Below, one piece after another: positions 46,049-55,662 of a DNA stretch of 64,000 nt. The notes below the pieces were generated by a model, which was not told where the DNA came from, did no database searches, and worked only from the letters and a program-made list of their open reading frames with translations. The position numbers were made by a program, and so were the translations under genes. The first letter of the stretch is position 1. Every line of letters begins with the position of its first letter. The stretch is from an uncultured Pseudomonadales bacterium (lineage in GTDB: Bacteria > Pseudomonadota > Gammaproteobacteria > Pseudomonadales > Cellvibrionaceae): NCBI GenBank assembly GCA_947494095.1, contig CANLTI010000014.1, forward strand, positions 1-64,000. The letters are read 5' to 3'.

Positions 46049-46233
46049 GGTTTAGACGCATAAAGTTTAGTGTTACTGTGCAGCTTTGTATTGTGATGTG
46101 ATTAAAGGTAGTGACATTAAGGGTCATGACGTAAAATGCCATACAATACAGTGTGTTAAAATAAAAAGTGATTCAGTAATTATTCAATAGATAATGAGTT
46201 TAAGCCCCTTGTGATGGGCAGAGGCAAAAAAGC

Positions 46234-47133
46234 ATGAGTTGGTTCGACAAAATTGTTCCTAAGGTTGTTCGCTCTGAAGGACGCAAAAACGCAAGTAGTG
46301 TGCCTGAAGGTTTATGGATTAATTGTCCAAAATGTAGTTCGGTGCTCTATGGTCCAGAGCTCGATAAAAACTTAAAGGTCTGCCCAAAGTGCGACCATTA
46401 CATGCGCTTAACGGCACGTTTACGGTTAGATACTTTTTTGGATGAAGGGGCTCGCGAAGAGTTCACCCAAGAGGTAGAACCTATTGATCGTTTAAAATTT
46501 AAAGATATTAAAAAATATAAAGATCGCTTGTCGGCGGCTCAAAAAGATACAGGCGAAAAAGACGCTCTGGTTGTAATGAGGGGCGAGCTTAAAGGGATGC
46601 CTGTTGTGGCGGTGGCTTTTGAGTTTAAGTTTATGGGCGGCTCGATGGGCTATGCCGTAGGTGAACGCTTTACCCGTGCAGCCAACCGCGCTTTAAAAGA
46701 AGGCATTCCTTTGGTGTGCTTTTCGGCGACCGGTGGCGCGCGCATGCAAGAGGCGTTGATCTCATTAATGCAAATGGCCAAAACCAGTGCGGTTATTGAG
46801 CGCATGAAACAAAAAGGTTTGCCGTACATTTCTGTGATGACTGACCCTGTGTATGGCGGTGTTTCTGCCAGTTTGGCGCTGTTAGGTGATATTAATGCCG
46901 CTGAGCCTGGTTCGCGTGCAGGCTTTGCCGGCCCAAATATTATTGAGCAAACCATTCGCCAAAAACTGCCTAAAGGCTTTCAGCGGGCTGAGTTTTTATT
47001 AGAGCACGGCGCGATTGATATGATCATTGAGCGCAAAGATATGCGCGATACCTTAGCGCGTTTGCTGTCGAAAATGACAGGCCATGACTCTGTAGAGTAT
47101 GACCCGGTTGAGCTAGAGCAGCCCGCCGCCTAA
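46234..47133 (+). CDS. accD: Acetyl-CoA carboxylase carboxyltransferase subunit beta
   Basis: A 299-residue subunit that, with AccA, transfers carboxyl from carboxybiotin to acetyl-CoA in fatty acid synthesis. The N-terminal zinc ribbon has four cysteines ([10 protein letters not shown]...CPKCDHY, residues about 30-52). The crotonase-fold marks are [34 protein letters not shown] and [13 protein letters not shown]. It sits after trpA, as in Pseudomonas and relatives. Its stop overlaps the folC start (TAATG). Confidence 0.97.
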   Translation: MSWFDKIVPKVVRSEGRKNASSVPEGLWINCPKCSSVLYGPELDKNLKVCPKCDHYMRLTARLRLDTFLDEGAREEFTQEVEPIDRLKFKDIKKYKDRLSAAQKDTGEKDALVVMRGELKGMPVVAVAFEFKFMGGSMGYAVGERFTRAANRALKEGIPLVCFSATGGARMQEALISLMQMAKTSAVIERMKQKGLPYISVMTDPVYGGVSASLALLGDINAAEPGSRAGFAGPNIIEQTIRQKLPKGFQRAEFLLEHGAIDMIIERKDMRDTLARLLSKMTGHDSVEYDPVELEQPAA

Positions 47134-48395
47134 TGGTTGCGCGCTGCCATACCCTAGCCGAGTGGTTAACTTGGCAAGAGTCGAACCACCCTAATGCGAT
47201 TGATTTAGGTTTGGAGCGAGTTAAAACAGTTGCCGAGCGCCTTGGTGTGCTCACCCCGAGCGCCCGCATTATTACGATTGCAGGCACTAACGGGAAAGGC
47301 AGCTGTGTTGCTGCCTTAGAGGCTTTACTGGCGGCCAGCGGTAAAACCTTTGGCGCTTATACCTCGCCACATTTTTTGCATTACAACGAGCGCATACGTT
47401 TGGCCGGCCAGCCAGTGAGCGATGCGCAGCTATGCGAGGCTTTTGCTCGTATCGATCATGCGAGAGGCGATATTTCGTTAACGTATTTTGAGTTTGGTAC
47501 GCTAGCGGCGATGGATATTTTTTATCGTGAGCCACTCGATTATTGGTTAATGGAAATAGGCTTAGGTGGACGTTTGGATGCGGTGAATATTATTGCACCG
47601 GATGTAGCGGTATTAACCTCTATTGCGATTGACCATGAAGCGTGGTTGGGTAATACACGCGAGCAAATTGGCCGTGAAAAGGTCGGTATTTGCCGACCAG
47701 GTATTGCGTTTGTGTGTGCAGAGCCTGATCCCCCGCGCAGCGTGGTGGAGCATGCCGCTGCACTAAATTGCCGTAGTTTATGGCTGGGGCACGACTACAG
47801 GCTTGAGAGTCTTAATGTTAATGGCCAAAGCCAGCAGCATTTAATGACCAGCCAAGGTCAATCACTCAATGTGAGTCAGGTGACTTTACCAAAAGCGAGT
47901 GTGGCAGCGGCCATTGAGGTGTGCTTGTTAGAGGCGTGTTTGCCGCAACAGCCTGTTGGTGTTTTGGCGCAAGCCACTTTAACCGGCCGTATGCAGCTGC
48001 TAGCTTTGCCTAAGGGGCGCTTATTGTTAGATGTTGCTCACAATCCCGCGTCAGCGCAGTTGCTTGCTGATGAGCTTAAGCGTCAACAATACGCAAAGTT
48101 GCCGGCGACAGTAGCAATGATGGCTGATAAAGATATTGCTCAGGTTTTAGCGCCTTTACTCGCTCAGGTGAGTCATTGGTACTGCGCCGATTTAGCCGGT
48201 AATACACGGGCGGCAAAAGCCGTTGATATTGCGAGTGTTTTAGTGACGCTAGGTGTACCTGCAGAGGCAATCACCTGCGTGGAGTCGGTTGAGCACTCGG
48301 TAGCGCAATGGCAATCGAGCGATACCACGAGTGAATGTTTATTAGTCTTTGGCTCATTTTTTACTGTTACTGCGGCACTAGAGCATTATGCTTAG
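47133..48395 (+). CDS. folC: Bifunctional dihydrofolate synthase/folylpolyglutamate synthase
   Basis: A 420-residue Mur-ligase-type enzyme that adds glutamate to dihydropteroate and folates. The ATP loop is IAGTNGKGSCVAAL (about 49-62), the omega-loop region is YTSPHFLHYNERIRL, and the middle domain has LMEIGLGGRLDAVNII and TSIAIDHEAWLG. The C-terminal domain carries LLLDVAHNPASAQLLADEL. Translation is coupled to accD by a one-base overlap. Length is like E. coli FolC (422). Confidence 0.97.
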   Translation: MVARCHTLAEWLTWQESNHPNAIDLGLERVKTVAERLGVLTPSARIITIAGTNGKGSCVAALEALLAASGKTFGAYTSPHFLHYNERIRLAGQPVSDAQLCEAFARIDHARGDISLTYFEFGTLAAMDIFYREPLDYWLMEIGLGGRLDAVNIIAPDVAVLTSIAIDHEAWLGNTREQIGREKVGICRPGIAFVCAEPDPPRSVVEHAAALNCRSLWLGHDYRLESLNVNGQSQQHLMTSQGQSLNVSQVTLPKASVAAAIEVCLLEACLPQQPVGVLAQATLTGRMQLLALPKGRLLLDVAHNPASAQLLADELKRQQYAKLPATVAMMADKDIAQVLAPLLAQVSHWYCADLAGNTRAAKAVDIASVLVTLGVPAEAITCVESVEHSVAQWQSSDTTSECLLVFGSFFTVTAALEHYA

Positions 48396-48465
48396 GGGCA
48401 ATAATAGTATAGGGCGCATGTTGGTGCTTACAGTGGTTTTAATATGAATAAATATAGGCACGTGA

Positions 48466-49002
48466 ATGGCGGCAATGATGGATGATGGTTTAAAACAGCG
48501 GCTTATTGGCGCCATTGTTTTATTGGCAATTGCGATAATTTTTATCCCCGCTTTATTTGATCGTCAAACGCTGACGCCCGTCGATACGGTCACTCAAATA
48601 CCGCCTATGCCGGTCATTACCATCGAGCCTATCATTGTGGCTGAGCCTCCGGTTGTCGAGTCGCCAGCGCCTCTACCTGAGCAAATGTTTATTCCTGATG
48701 AGACTAAACCTGAATTAGCTACTCCCGAGCCACCATCACTCAACGCGCATGGTGTGCCTAAAGGTTGGTTGCTACAGGTGATTAGTTACGTTGATAGTAA
48801 AAAGGCGGAGCATTTTCGCGATACATTAATTGCCGATGGTTATACCGCTTATTCGCGCAAGGTCAAAACGAGCAAAGGCGTTCGTTACCGCGTGTATGTC
48901 GGCCCTAAGTTGGATAAAAATGCCATTTTAACAATGCAAGGCGCCATCGATAAAAGGTACAAAGTACAAAGTATTTTATTAGATATTACCCCTAAGCAGT
49001 AG
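48466..49002 (+). CDS. dedD: SPOR domain protein, DedD-like
   Basis: A 178-residue inner-membrane cell-division protein. It has a short cytosolic start, one membrane helix (LIGAIVLLAIAIIFIPALF, residues about 14-32), a proline-rich periplasmic linker (about 40-100), and a C-terminal SPOR domain (about 103-175, GWLLQVISYVDSKKAEHFRDTLIADGYTAYSRKV) that binds denuded septal peptidoglycan. Its position after accD-folC matches dedD elsewhere, but the usual cvpA-purF do not follow. Confidence 0.93.
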   Translation: MAAMMDDGLKQRLIGAIVLLAIAIIFIPALFDRQTLTPVDTVTQIPPMPVITIEPIIVAEPPVVESPAPLPEQMFIPDETKPELATPEPPSLNAHGVPKGWLLQVISYVDSKKAEHFRDTLIADGYTAYSRKVKTSKGVRYRVYVGPKLDKNAILTMQGAIDKRYKVQSILLDITPKQ

Positions 49003-49015
49003 CGTGTGCCAGCGC

Positions 49016-52000
49016 TTAAGCATGGTTAAGCGCCTCGACAAACTCCTCTAAAGACTCACTGAGCTTTTGCGCTTGGCTGCGCAGTTGTTGCGCGTTTTTT
49101 TGTGGGTCATCGGCGAGTAAATCTTCTATCACAATACACTGGCGCTGTAATGCGACACCCCCTAAATTAGCGCAAACCCCTTTAACACTGTGCACTTCGG
49201 CTTTTGCTTGAGCGTATTTTTGCTGTTGCAGATCGAGCTTAATTTGAGTCACTTTAGGGGGGATATCTTCTATAAACATCTCAATAAGTTGGGTCAGGCG
49301 GTGGTTTTTATATTTAACCCGCTTTAATACACCGGCTTTGTCCCAAATATCGGGGTCAATGGCTACGCTACGGGTATCTGATGCGGCAGGGCTTTGCGCT
49401 GTTTTTAGGCTTGTGTCTTTCGAAGTGTTTACCGCTGTCTCTTGCTGAGTATCTAAATGTGCCTCTTGCGATGGGCTTAAAGGTGTTTCTTGCGGTGCCT
49501 CTAACGTTATATTTGCGCGTAGTGCTTTTTCTAGTATGTCTGGGTCGATAGGTTTACTCACGTAATCATTCATACCGGCTGCTAGGCACTTTTCTTTGTC
49601 GCCTGTCATTGCATTGGCGGTCATGGCAATAATAGGAATATGCATATATTTTTGGCCGGCGGCTTTCGCGCGAATTTGTCGGGTGGCTTCATAACCGTCC
49701 ATTACCGGCATTTGACAGTCCATTAAAACAGCCTTAAAAGGTGGCACGTTGGCCGGTGATGAACTTAAAGCCCTAATGGCTTCGTTGCCATTGTTTGCTA
49801 GTGATACGGTCAGGCCCAGATCTTGTAATAAACCCTGGGCGACCTCTTGGTTAATCGGGTTATCTTCAACTAATAAAACACGGCATGTTTGATATGTTAA
49901 GCGTTCGGGTTTGAATGGGAGCGCCTCTGGGATGTTAGAAATAAACCCATTGCCGGCATTGTTACCGCTGAGTAAGCGCATTAAAGTATTAAATAAGCTC
50001 GAGGGCAATAGCGGTTTTGTGATACTGGCATGAAAGCCAAAATCGATAAATTCGTTATCATCGCCGCCTTGGCCTTGGCTGGTAAGTAGTATGCGATGCT
50101 GTTGCTGGTAGCCCGGTATTTGGGCTATTTTGAGTGCTAATTGTGTTCCGGTCGAGTCTGGTAATTGCATATTAATGATTAAAATATCAATGCCGCACGG
50201 GGCATTTAATAATGCTAAAGCGGCTTCGCTGCTGTCGGCTTCATAGGTATTTGCCTGCCAGCTTTGCAGCATAGAAATAGTTTGTTCTCTTTGCGGGGCG
50301 CAGTTATCAACCACTAAAATATGGTGTTTGGTCAGATCTAACCAGGGCAGGGGTTTGAGCGCTTCATCGCAGCTACTGAGTTGGGCATAAAAAGTAAAGT
50401 CTGATCCTTCATCAATTTGGCTCGAGGCCATAATCTTGCCGCCCATTAATTCACATAAGCGCTGGCAAATAGCTAAGCCTAAACCGGTGCCGCCGTATTT
50501 GCGTGTGGTGCTGGCATCGACTTGTGTGAAACTCTCGAATAGGGCATTGAGTTTATCGTTGGGTATGCCTATACCGGTATCCGAAATAGTACACTTTAAA
50601 TGTGCATCTTTATTGTCAATGGTGAGTTGCGGCGTAATTTTAATAAACCCTCTCTCGGTAAACTTAATGCTGTTACCCACCAAGTTAATAATGACTTGCC
50701 TGAGCCGGCCTGGGTCACCTACCAGTTTGCAGCGTGGAATACCTCTGTAATCCATGACTAGCTCTATGCCTTTTTCTTGGGCGCGTAGTGCTAGGGGAGC
50801 GGTGGTTTCTTTGAAGAAATTATGAATATCAAAAGTGGTCGCCTCTAGTTCCATTTTGCCGGCTTCAATTTTGGAAAAGTCTAAGATGTCATTAATCAGT
50901 GTTAACAATGACTTTGCACTGTTGAGCGCCAGCGTCGAAAAGTGATTTTGCTTTTCGGTGAGCTCTTCACGCATTAAAAGGCTAAGCATACCAATGATGC
51001 CATTCATCGGTGTGCGTATTTCGTGACTCATACTGGCCAAAAATTCACTCTTTGCTTTATTGGCAATAGCGGCTTCTGTTGCCATGTTATTGGCATTGAT
51101 AAAGGCAGATTGTAAATCTTGGTTGGCCATTTGTAAGGCTTGAGCGGTTGCTTTGCGGGCACTAATGTCGGTGTGCGTGCCGTACATCATTAAAGGCTTA
51201 CCTTGAGCGTCGCGAGTAATAACCTGCCCAATATCTTGAATCCAAATCCATTCGCCATTTTTGTGTTGCATGCGCACTTCAACTTCGTAAACCGGGCTTT
51301 GACCCTCGAGGTGCTCTTGCAGTTTAACGAGTGATTTTTGGTGGTCATCGGGGTGCGTAAATTGCTCCCAGGTATTTAGTGTAATGGGCTTTAACTCGGC
51401 TAAGGTGTAGCCAATTAATCGCGCCCAAGTTTCATTAACCGAAGCCTCTCGGGTTTGTAAATTCCACTCCCAGGTGCCGGCATTAATGCCTTGAATAATA
51501 CTCGCGAGACGTTGCTTTTCGTTTTGGAGTTCTATTTTAGAGTGCTTAATACGAATGATATTGCCAGATGTATGTTGTACTAAATAGGTGATGCCGGCTA
51601 ATAGTAATGAGAACGTTATGCCGGTTAATAAAAACATGATGGATGTCTGATTGACTAAGTCACTATAAGAGGTGTGCGGTTGGCTTAGTGTGATGGTGAA
51701 CAGTTTGTCGTATAGCTTCCGTGTTGTACTTGATTGAATGAGTTTTTTTGCATTAGCGTCAAGCGTATTATCGTACAAAACGGTACTTTTTAGGCTAATA
51801 ACACTGCGTACATTGTTTAATTTATAGTCGTCGGTCGCTTGCTTAACCAGCTGCTCAAGCCAGGCTTGGGCTTTGTATACCGCCACTACAAAACCGGCAA
51901 AGCTTTCGGGTGTTAAAATGGGAAAGTACACAATAAACCCAGGGTCACCTTGGGCTAAGGTTATCGGGGGAGTCATTGTTGTAATTGCATGCTTGTAAGC

Positions 52001-52429
52001 GCGCTCTAAGGCGGCTTTTTTGGCAGGCTCGTTATTGAGGTCAAGGCCGATAATCGCTTTGTTACCTTCTAGCGGTACCGCCCAGCGAATGACTAAATTA
52101 GAGTCTATCCACTCAATGGCATGATAACCTTTTTCGTCCTTCATGATATTTATGGCATCGGCTTCAAATTCGTATTGCGATAAGCCGTTGTGCGTTGCCC
52201 AGCGACTTGCCATGCGTTCAAGAGCCCTAGATCGCTGATTTAAATCTGCAATAATGCTGTCGGCTAAATTATGTGTATAGTAATTGAGTAGGTTCTTTTG
52301 CTCTTTGCGGTTTTGCTCGACTAATAACCCAAAAAGCAATACTGACAAGCAGCACGCCGTTGCGCCAATAATAAAAGGCAAAAAGCGCGTACTAAAATGT
52401 GAGTGCACGATTGATTGAATATGAGCCAT
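49016..52429 (-). CDS. Hybrid sensor histidine kinase (CHASE-PAS-HisKA-HATPase-REC-REC-Hpt)
   Basis: A 1137-residue inner-membrane kinase. TM1 (about 17-37), an extracytoplasmic CHASE-type sensor (about 70-230) and TM2 (about 265-288) are followed by a PAS domain (about 325-440, GTWEWNLQTREASVNETWARLIGY). HisKA has the phosphorylated His in SHEIRTPMNGIIG near 468; HATPase has DTGIGIPNDKL and GTGLGLAICQRL. Two receivers follow. The first (about 720-835) has LIINMQLPDSTG, where the phospho-acceptor Asp is replaced by Asn. The second (about 855-975, LLVEDNPIN, VLMDCQMPVMDG) is intact. A C-terminal Hpt domain has HSVKG near 1085. The layout is BarA-like. The gene is convergent with dedD; the ligand is unknown. 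Confidence 0.94.
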   Translation of the reverse strand: MAHIQSIVHSHFSTRFLPFIIGATACCLSVLLFGLLVEQNRKEQKNLLNYYTHNLADSIIADLNQRSRALERMASRWATHNGLSQYEFEADAINIMKDEKGYHAIEWIDSNLVIRWAVPLEGNKAIIGLDLNNEPAKKAALERAYKHAITTMTPPITLAQGDPGFIVYFPILTPESFAGFVVAVYKAQAWLEQLVKQATDDYKLNNVRSVISLKSTVLYDNTLDANAKKLIQSSTTRKLYDKLFTITLSQPHTSYSDLVNQTSIMFLLTGITFSLLLAGITYLVQHTSGNIIRIKHSKIELQNEKQRLASIIQGINAGTWEWNLQTREASVNETWARLIGYTLAELKPITLNTWEQFTHPDDHQKSLVKLQEHLEGQSPVYEVEVRMQHKNGEWIWIQDIGQVITRDAQGKPLMMYGTHTDISARKATAQALQMANQDLQSAFINANNMATEAAIANKAKSEFLASMSHEIRTPMNGIIGMLSLLMREELTEKQNHFSTLALNSAKSLLTLINDILDFSKIEAGKMELEATTFDIHNFFKETTAPLALRAQEKGIELVMDYRGIPRCKLVGDPGRLRQVIINLVGNSIKFTERGFIKITPQLTIDNKDAHLKCTISDTGIGIPNDKLNALFESFTQVDASTTRKYGGTGLGLAICQRLCELMGGKIMASSQIDEGSDFTFYAQLSSCDEALKPLPWLDLTKHHILVVDNCAPQREQTISMLQSWQANTYEADSSEAALALLNAPCGIDILIINMQLPDSTGTQLALKIAQIPGYQQQHRILLTSQGQGGDDNEFIDFGFHASITKPLLPSSLFNTLMRLLSGNNAGNGFISNIPEALPFKPERLTYQTCRVLLVEDNPINQEVAQGLLQDLGLTVSLANNGNEAIRALSSSPANVPPFKAVLMDCQMPVMDGYEATRQIRAKAAGQKYMHIPIIAMTANAMTGDKEKCLAAGMNDYVSKPIDPDILEKALRANITLEAPQETPLSPSQEAHLDTQQETAVNTSKDTSLKTAQSPAASDTRSVAIDPDIWDKAGVLKRVKYKNHRLTQLIEMFIEDIPPKVTQIKLDLQQQKYAQAKAEVHSVKGVCANLGGVALQRQCIVIEDLLADDPQKNAQQLRSQAQKLSESLEEFVEALNHA

Positions 52430-52734
52430 CGCCCTTAACTATCTCCAGTTAACAGTCGGTTAAAATCCTTATCAATGAGTTTACATATTCGCGGCTTGAT
52501 CTAGCATCACCGCGACAATACTGGGTTGACTCATTGAAGCACTGTAAGTGTTGACACTAGATAACTAGGACTGATGTATAGACCTAGCTGAGAGTGACTT
52601 AGCACTTTGGTAGACTACGCAGCTTGTTGAGTTTTTATGCATGTTCTTTGTATCTTAGCTTCAATAGGCTCAATCGCCACTGATGAGGCTGTGATTGTTA
52701 TTGAGTCATCGCTATTAGCACCAATGGAGCGGCT
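52430..52734. other. Intergenic, upstream of the hybrid kinase
   Basis: About 305 bp with no supported gene. A perfect-looking sigma-70 site for the kinase is not obvious. The region separates the kinase from the DUF2971 gene, both on the minus strand. Confidence 0.5.
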
Positions 52735-53676
52735 TTATTCTTCGGTGATAGCTCGGTGCTCTATTTTGTAGGTGCTTTTGCCCAGCATGCATTGGTATGT
52801 TTTGGGTTTGGGCGTTAGGCTGTTTATGGCTGTGAAGAGGCGCTTTTGGCTTGCCTCACTGCAGTGAATACCTAAATAAATAGCGGTAATACTGCCTGGT
52901 GTTAGCATTTTTTCTTCTTTGTTTGCCTGTTGTGTTGCTCGAAAGCTGCTGTCTTTTGGGCTTAGCGCTCGCCATTCGCACTCATCTTTTAGGTGCTCGG
53001 GCTTGTGCAATAAGTTTTTTGCAAAACGCTGATGGGCTTGGCTGTTATGGTTGTACAGTAAGCTGGCCATTTGCTCTTTGATGGTAGTGAGCTGAATACG
53101 CTCGGGACTGTATTTGACCGGTTGTGCATGATCGAGCCCGTTATCTACGTCAGGCGCTAGACTGATAGCAATACCTTGATGGTTATCCGCAAATTGTGTC
53201 CATGCACTGGCAATATTGGGCTCGCTGCAAAAGCAGCATAGACGAATAGACTCTGCAAATTGTTGCCATTTTTGTAAGGTGCTGTATAGCTCTACCTCTT
53301 TTTGCTCGACCATTTTTTTGAGTAAGTCCTTTAATACTACCTTGGCCTCTTGAGGGGTCTCGAAGCGCTCTTCATCGCGCCACCGATTGATTGCAGATAC
53401 TAAAGGTGTATCGCCGACGGCTCTGTCATCACTAAAAATAAGCGAGCTAGCCACTTTGACCGTAGCGTCTAAAAGCTCATGGTTGTTAAAGGGGATGTCA
53501 CATCGTCCATTCATCTCAAACGGTGAGCTAAAGCTATTGGGGCTACTCCAGAGCAAGCTTTGAGACTCTAGTGCTTGAATACCTGCAGCGGCATCAAGGT
53601 ATTTGATAAGGTGTTTGGGTGTGGCGCGGGTGTTGGAATCCTTTGAGGGCTCTGAAGTCACAGTCTTCTCTTTCAA
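52735..53676 (-). CDS. DUF2971 domain protein
   Basis: A 313-residue cytosolic protein of the DUF2971 family. Recognisable segments are LIKYLDAAAGIQALESQSLLWSSPNSFSSPFEMNGRCD (about 24-60), LCCFCSEPNIASAWTQFADNHQGIAISL (about 145-172), and KPEHLKDECEWRALSPKD with the conserved charged block (about 226-245). DUF2971 proteins are widespread in accessory DNA and defence islands, with unknown activity. It stands alone here, divergent from pyrB. Confidence 0.88.
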   Translation of the reverse strand: MKEKTVTSEPSKDSNTRATPKHLIKYLDAAAGIQALESQSLLWSSPNSFSSPFEMNGRCDIPFNNHELLDATVKVASSLIFSDDRAVGDTPLVSAINRWRDEERFETPQEAKVVLKDLLKKMVEQKEVELYSTLQKWQQFAESIRLCCFCSEPNIASAWTQFADNHQGIAISLAPDVDNGLDHAQPVKYSPERIQLTTIKEQMASLLYNHNSQAHQRFAKNLLHKPEHLKDECEWRALSPKDSSFRATQQANKEEKMLTPGSITAIYLGIHCSEASQKRLFTAINSLTPKPKTYQCMLGKSTYKIEHRAITEE

Positions 53677-53812
53677 AAAATAAATGTATGTCTATTTATC
53701 TTAGACTAGGTCGTTATGTTTGCGTTGTTTTTGATAAAATCTTGCGCAAACGCGGCGTGTCGTTAAAATACCGCCCATTCGATCTAGCCGTTGCCTACCC
53801 GAGGAGTCTTTA

Positions 53813-54829
53813 ATGCAGCTATTAGGTGCACACATACTGTCTGTAAATCAATTTGAGCGTGGCGATATAGAAGGCGTCTTTACAGTTGCCGACGCTATGG
53901 CGCCTTACGCCGCGCGTCAAAAAGTGACTCGTGTGCTGGAGGGGGCTATTTTAGGTAATATGTTTTTTGAGCCGAGTACACGAACCCGTGTGAGCTTTGG
54001 TTGCGCGTTTAATTTACTTGGCGGCAATGTACGAGAAACTACCGGTTTTCAGAGCTCAGCGATTGCGAAGGGTGAGTCACTATACGATACCGCCAGAGTA
54101 CTCTCGGGCTACAGTGACGTTATTTGTATGCGTCACCCAGAGCCTGGCTCGGTGGCTGAGTTTGCCGAGGCGAGCCGAGTACCGGTGATTAATGGGGGTG
54201 ATGGTGCCAACGAGCACCCGAGTCAGGCATTGTTAGACTTGTATACGATACGCAAAGAGCTAGCGCATAAAGGGCGCACTTTAGATGGCTTACGTATAGC
54301 CATGATTGGCGACTTGAAACACGGCCGTACAGTGCATTCGCTCAGCACACTGTTGGCGCTTTATCGCAATGTACAAGTCACTTTGATTGCACCTGATGAG
54401 CTGGCGATGCCCGAAAAATATGTTGAAGCGCTGCGCCAAGCTGGCCACCGAGTAACGATATCATCAGAGCTTTCAAGTAGTATTGGCGAGGCAGATATTG
54501 TGTATTCCACACGGATTCAAGAAGAGCGCTTCACCTCAAAAGAAGAGGCCGACACGTATCGTGGGCGCTTCCGTTTAAACCAAGCTATTTACACAAAATA
54601 TTGCGAGCCCAATACGGTGATTATGCACCCGCTGCCCAGAGATTCACGTGCGGATGCCAATGAGCTGGATAACGACCTTAACCAGAACCCTAATTTGGCT
54701 ATTTTTAGGCAAGCCGATAATGGCGTGTTGGTACGCATGGCATTGTTTGCCTTGATACTCGGTGTTGAAAAGACAGTTGATGACTATGCCAAGCCAGTTA
54801 ATTGGTACCATCGCCGAAGCGCACCTTAA
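53813..54829 (+). CDS. pyrB: Aspartate carbamoyltransferase catalytic subunit
   Basis: A 338-residue enzyme that makes carbamoyl-aspartate in pyrimidine synthesis. The carbamoyl-phosphate motif FFEPSTRTRVSF is at residues about 49-60, with ETTGFQSSAIAKGESLYDTARVLSGYSD, MRHPEPGS, GGDGANEHPSQALLDLYTI and MHPLPRDSRADANE completing the pattern. It is longer than E. coli PyrB (311 aa). GAGGAG lies seven bases before the ATG. No pyrI or pyrC follows. Confidence 0.97.
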   Translation: MQLLGAHILSVNQFERGDIEGVFTVADAMAPYAARQKVTRVLEGAILGNMFFEPSTRTRVSFGCAFNLLGGNVRETTGFQSSAIAKGESLYDTARVLSGYSDVICMRHPEPGSVAEFAEASRVPVINGGDGANEHPSQALLDLYTIRKELAHKGRTLDGLRIAMIGDLKHGRTVHSLSTLLALYRNVQVTLIAPDELAMPEKYVEALRQAGHRVTISSELSSSIGEADIVYSTRIQEERFTSKEEADTYRGRFRLNQAIYTKYCEPNTVIMHPLPRDSRADANELDNDLNQNPNLAIFRQADNGVLVRMALFALILGVEKTVDDYAKPVNWYHRRSAP

Positions 54830-54913
54830 GACTACACTTTATCAGCGCACCTTAAAAGCGCACCTCAAAAGCATAGCCATCATGCCATGAGCGCAGGCTT
54901 GTGCCGTAGGCCA

Positions 54914-55273
54914 TTAAGGCGCGGTCACCACTTGCCCACGGTAAATGCGGGTTTTACGTTTTTGGGTGGCTTGCTCTTCTGCTTTTGAGGCTGGCGTAGG
55001 CTTATCGTGTACTTGCACTTGCCCCCGGTACACCCTAACGCTTTGTGGTGGGTTTTCTTGATCGTGCGCCAGCCTAGCGGGCCAAGGGTTGCCCGCTAAG
55101 TAAAAGAGCTCTTTGATTAGAGCTTTGGTGACTGCGTTAGCGCGGCCGTGATAATAGCGCTGCAGCTCGCTAAACAGGTCGGGGTTGGCCAGTTTAATGG
55201 CCGGTTTTAACTCTGGCGATACAAATCGGCGAATTTCAAAAACAAGTTCAATCATCGGTTTGGAAAATTGCAT
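54914..55273 (-). CDS. Hypothetical protein with two YRGQV motifs
   Basis: A 119-residue basic protein from ATG 55273; GTG 55282 is a possible longer start. The N-terminal half is helical (MIELVFEIRRFVSPELKPAIKL, LFSELQRYYHGRANAVTKALIKELFYLAG). The C-terminal half carries two copies of a (V/I)YRGQV motif, VRVYRGQVQV and TRIYRGQVVTAP, on either side of a charged linker. I do not recognise it as a named domain. It is convergent with pyrB. Function unknown. Confidence 0.75.
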   Translation of the reverse strand: MQFSKPMIELVFEIRRFVSPELKPAIKLANPDLFSELQRYYHGRANAVTKALIKELFYLAGNPWPARLAHDQENPPQSVRVYRGQVQVHDKPTPASKAEEQATQKRKTRIYRGQVVTAP

Positions 55274-55282
55274 AATCTTCAC

Positions 55283-55662
55283 TATTTAGGGGCGTCATGC
55301 CTTTTGGGTGCACAACTTGTGCTTAAATGGTGCGCTTTTGGCGCCTAATGTTGCAGCTTTCTTTGGGTTGCAGCTCTGTATATCTGGTGGTCCTTACAGT
55401 GATCGAGCAGCGTCTTTCTTCTTTTGTATGGCTTTAGCGGCCTCCAAAGCGACTTATTACTATTTGCTTTAATGTTTGTGCGCGCTAATAACAAAAAGTA
55501 AGCAAACCTTTGGCCAATATTACATAACGTGATATTAATTTGTGCGCCACAAAAGCCTTTAGCGGTGTTTACTCGTTTGTATTACGTGGATACCGTGAGT
55601 ATCTAAAGCGCGGGTAACTCGCTACAATGCTGAGCTTTATTTGATTGGCGCACTGTATCTTC
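55283..55662. other. Gene-free gap before dnaE
   Basis: About 380 bp with no supported gene. A minus-strand frame at 55603-56037 overlaps the dnaE start and is a shadow. I see no clear promoter; the dnaE ATG has no obvious Shine-Dalgarno. Confidence 0.5.
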
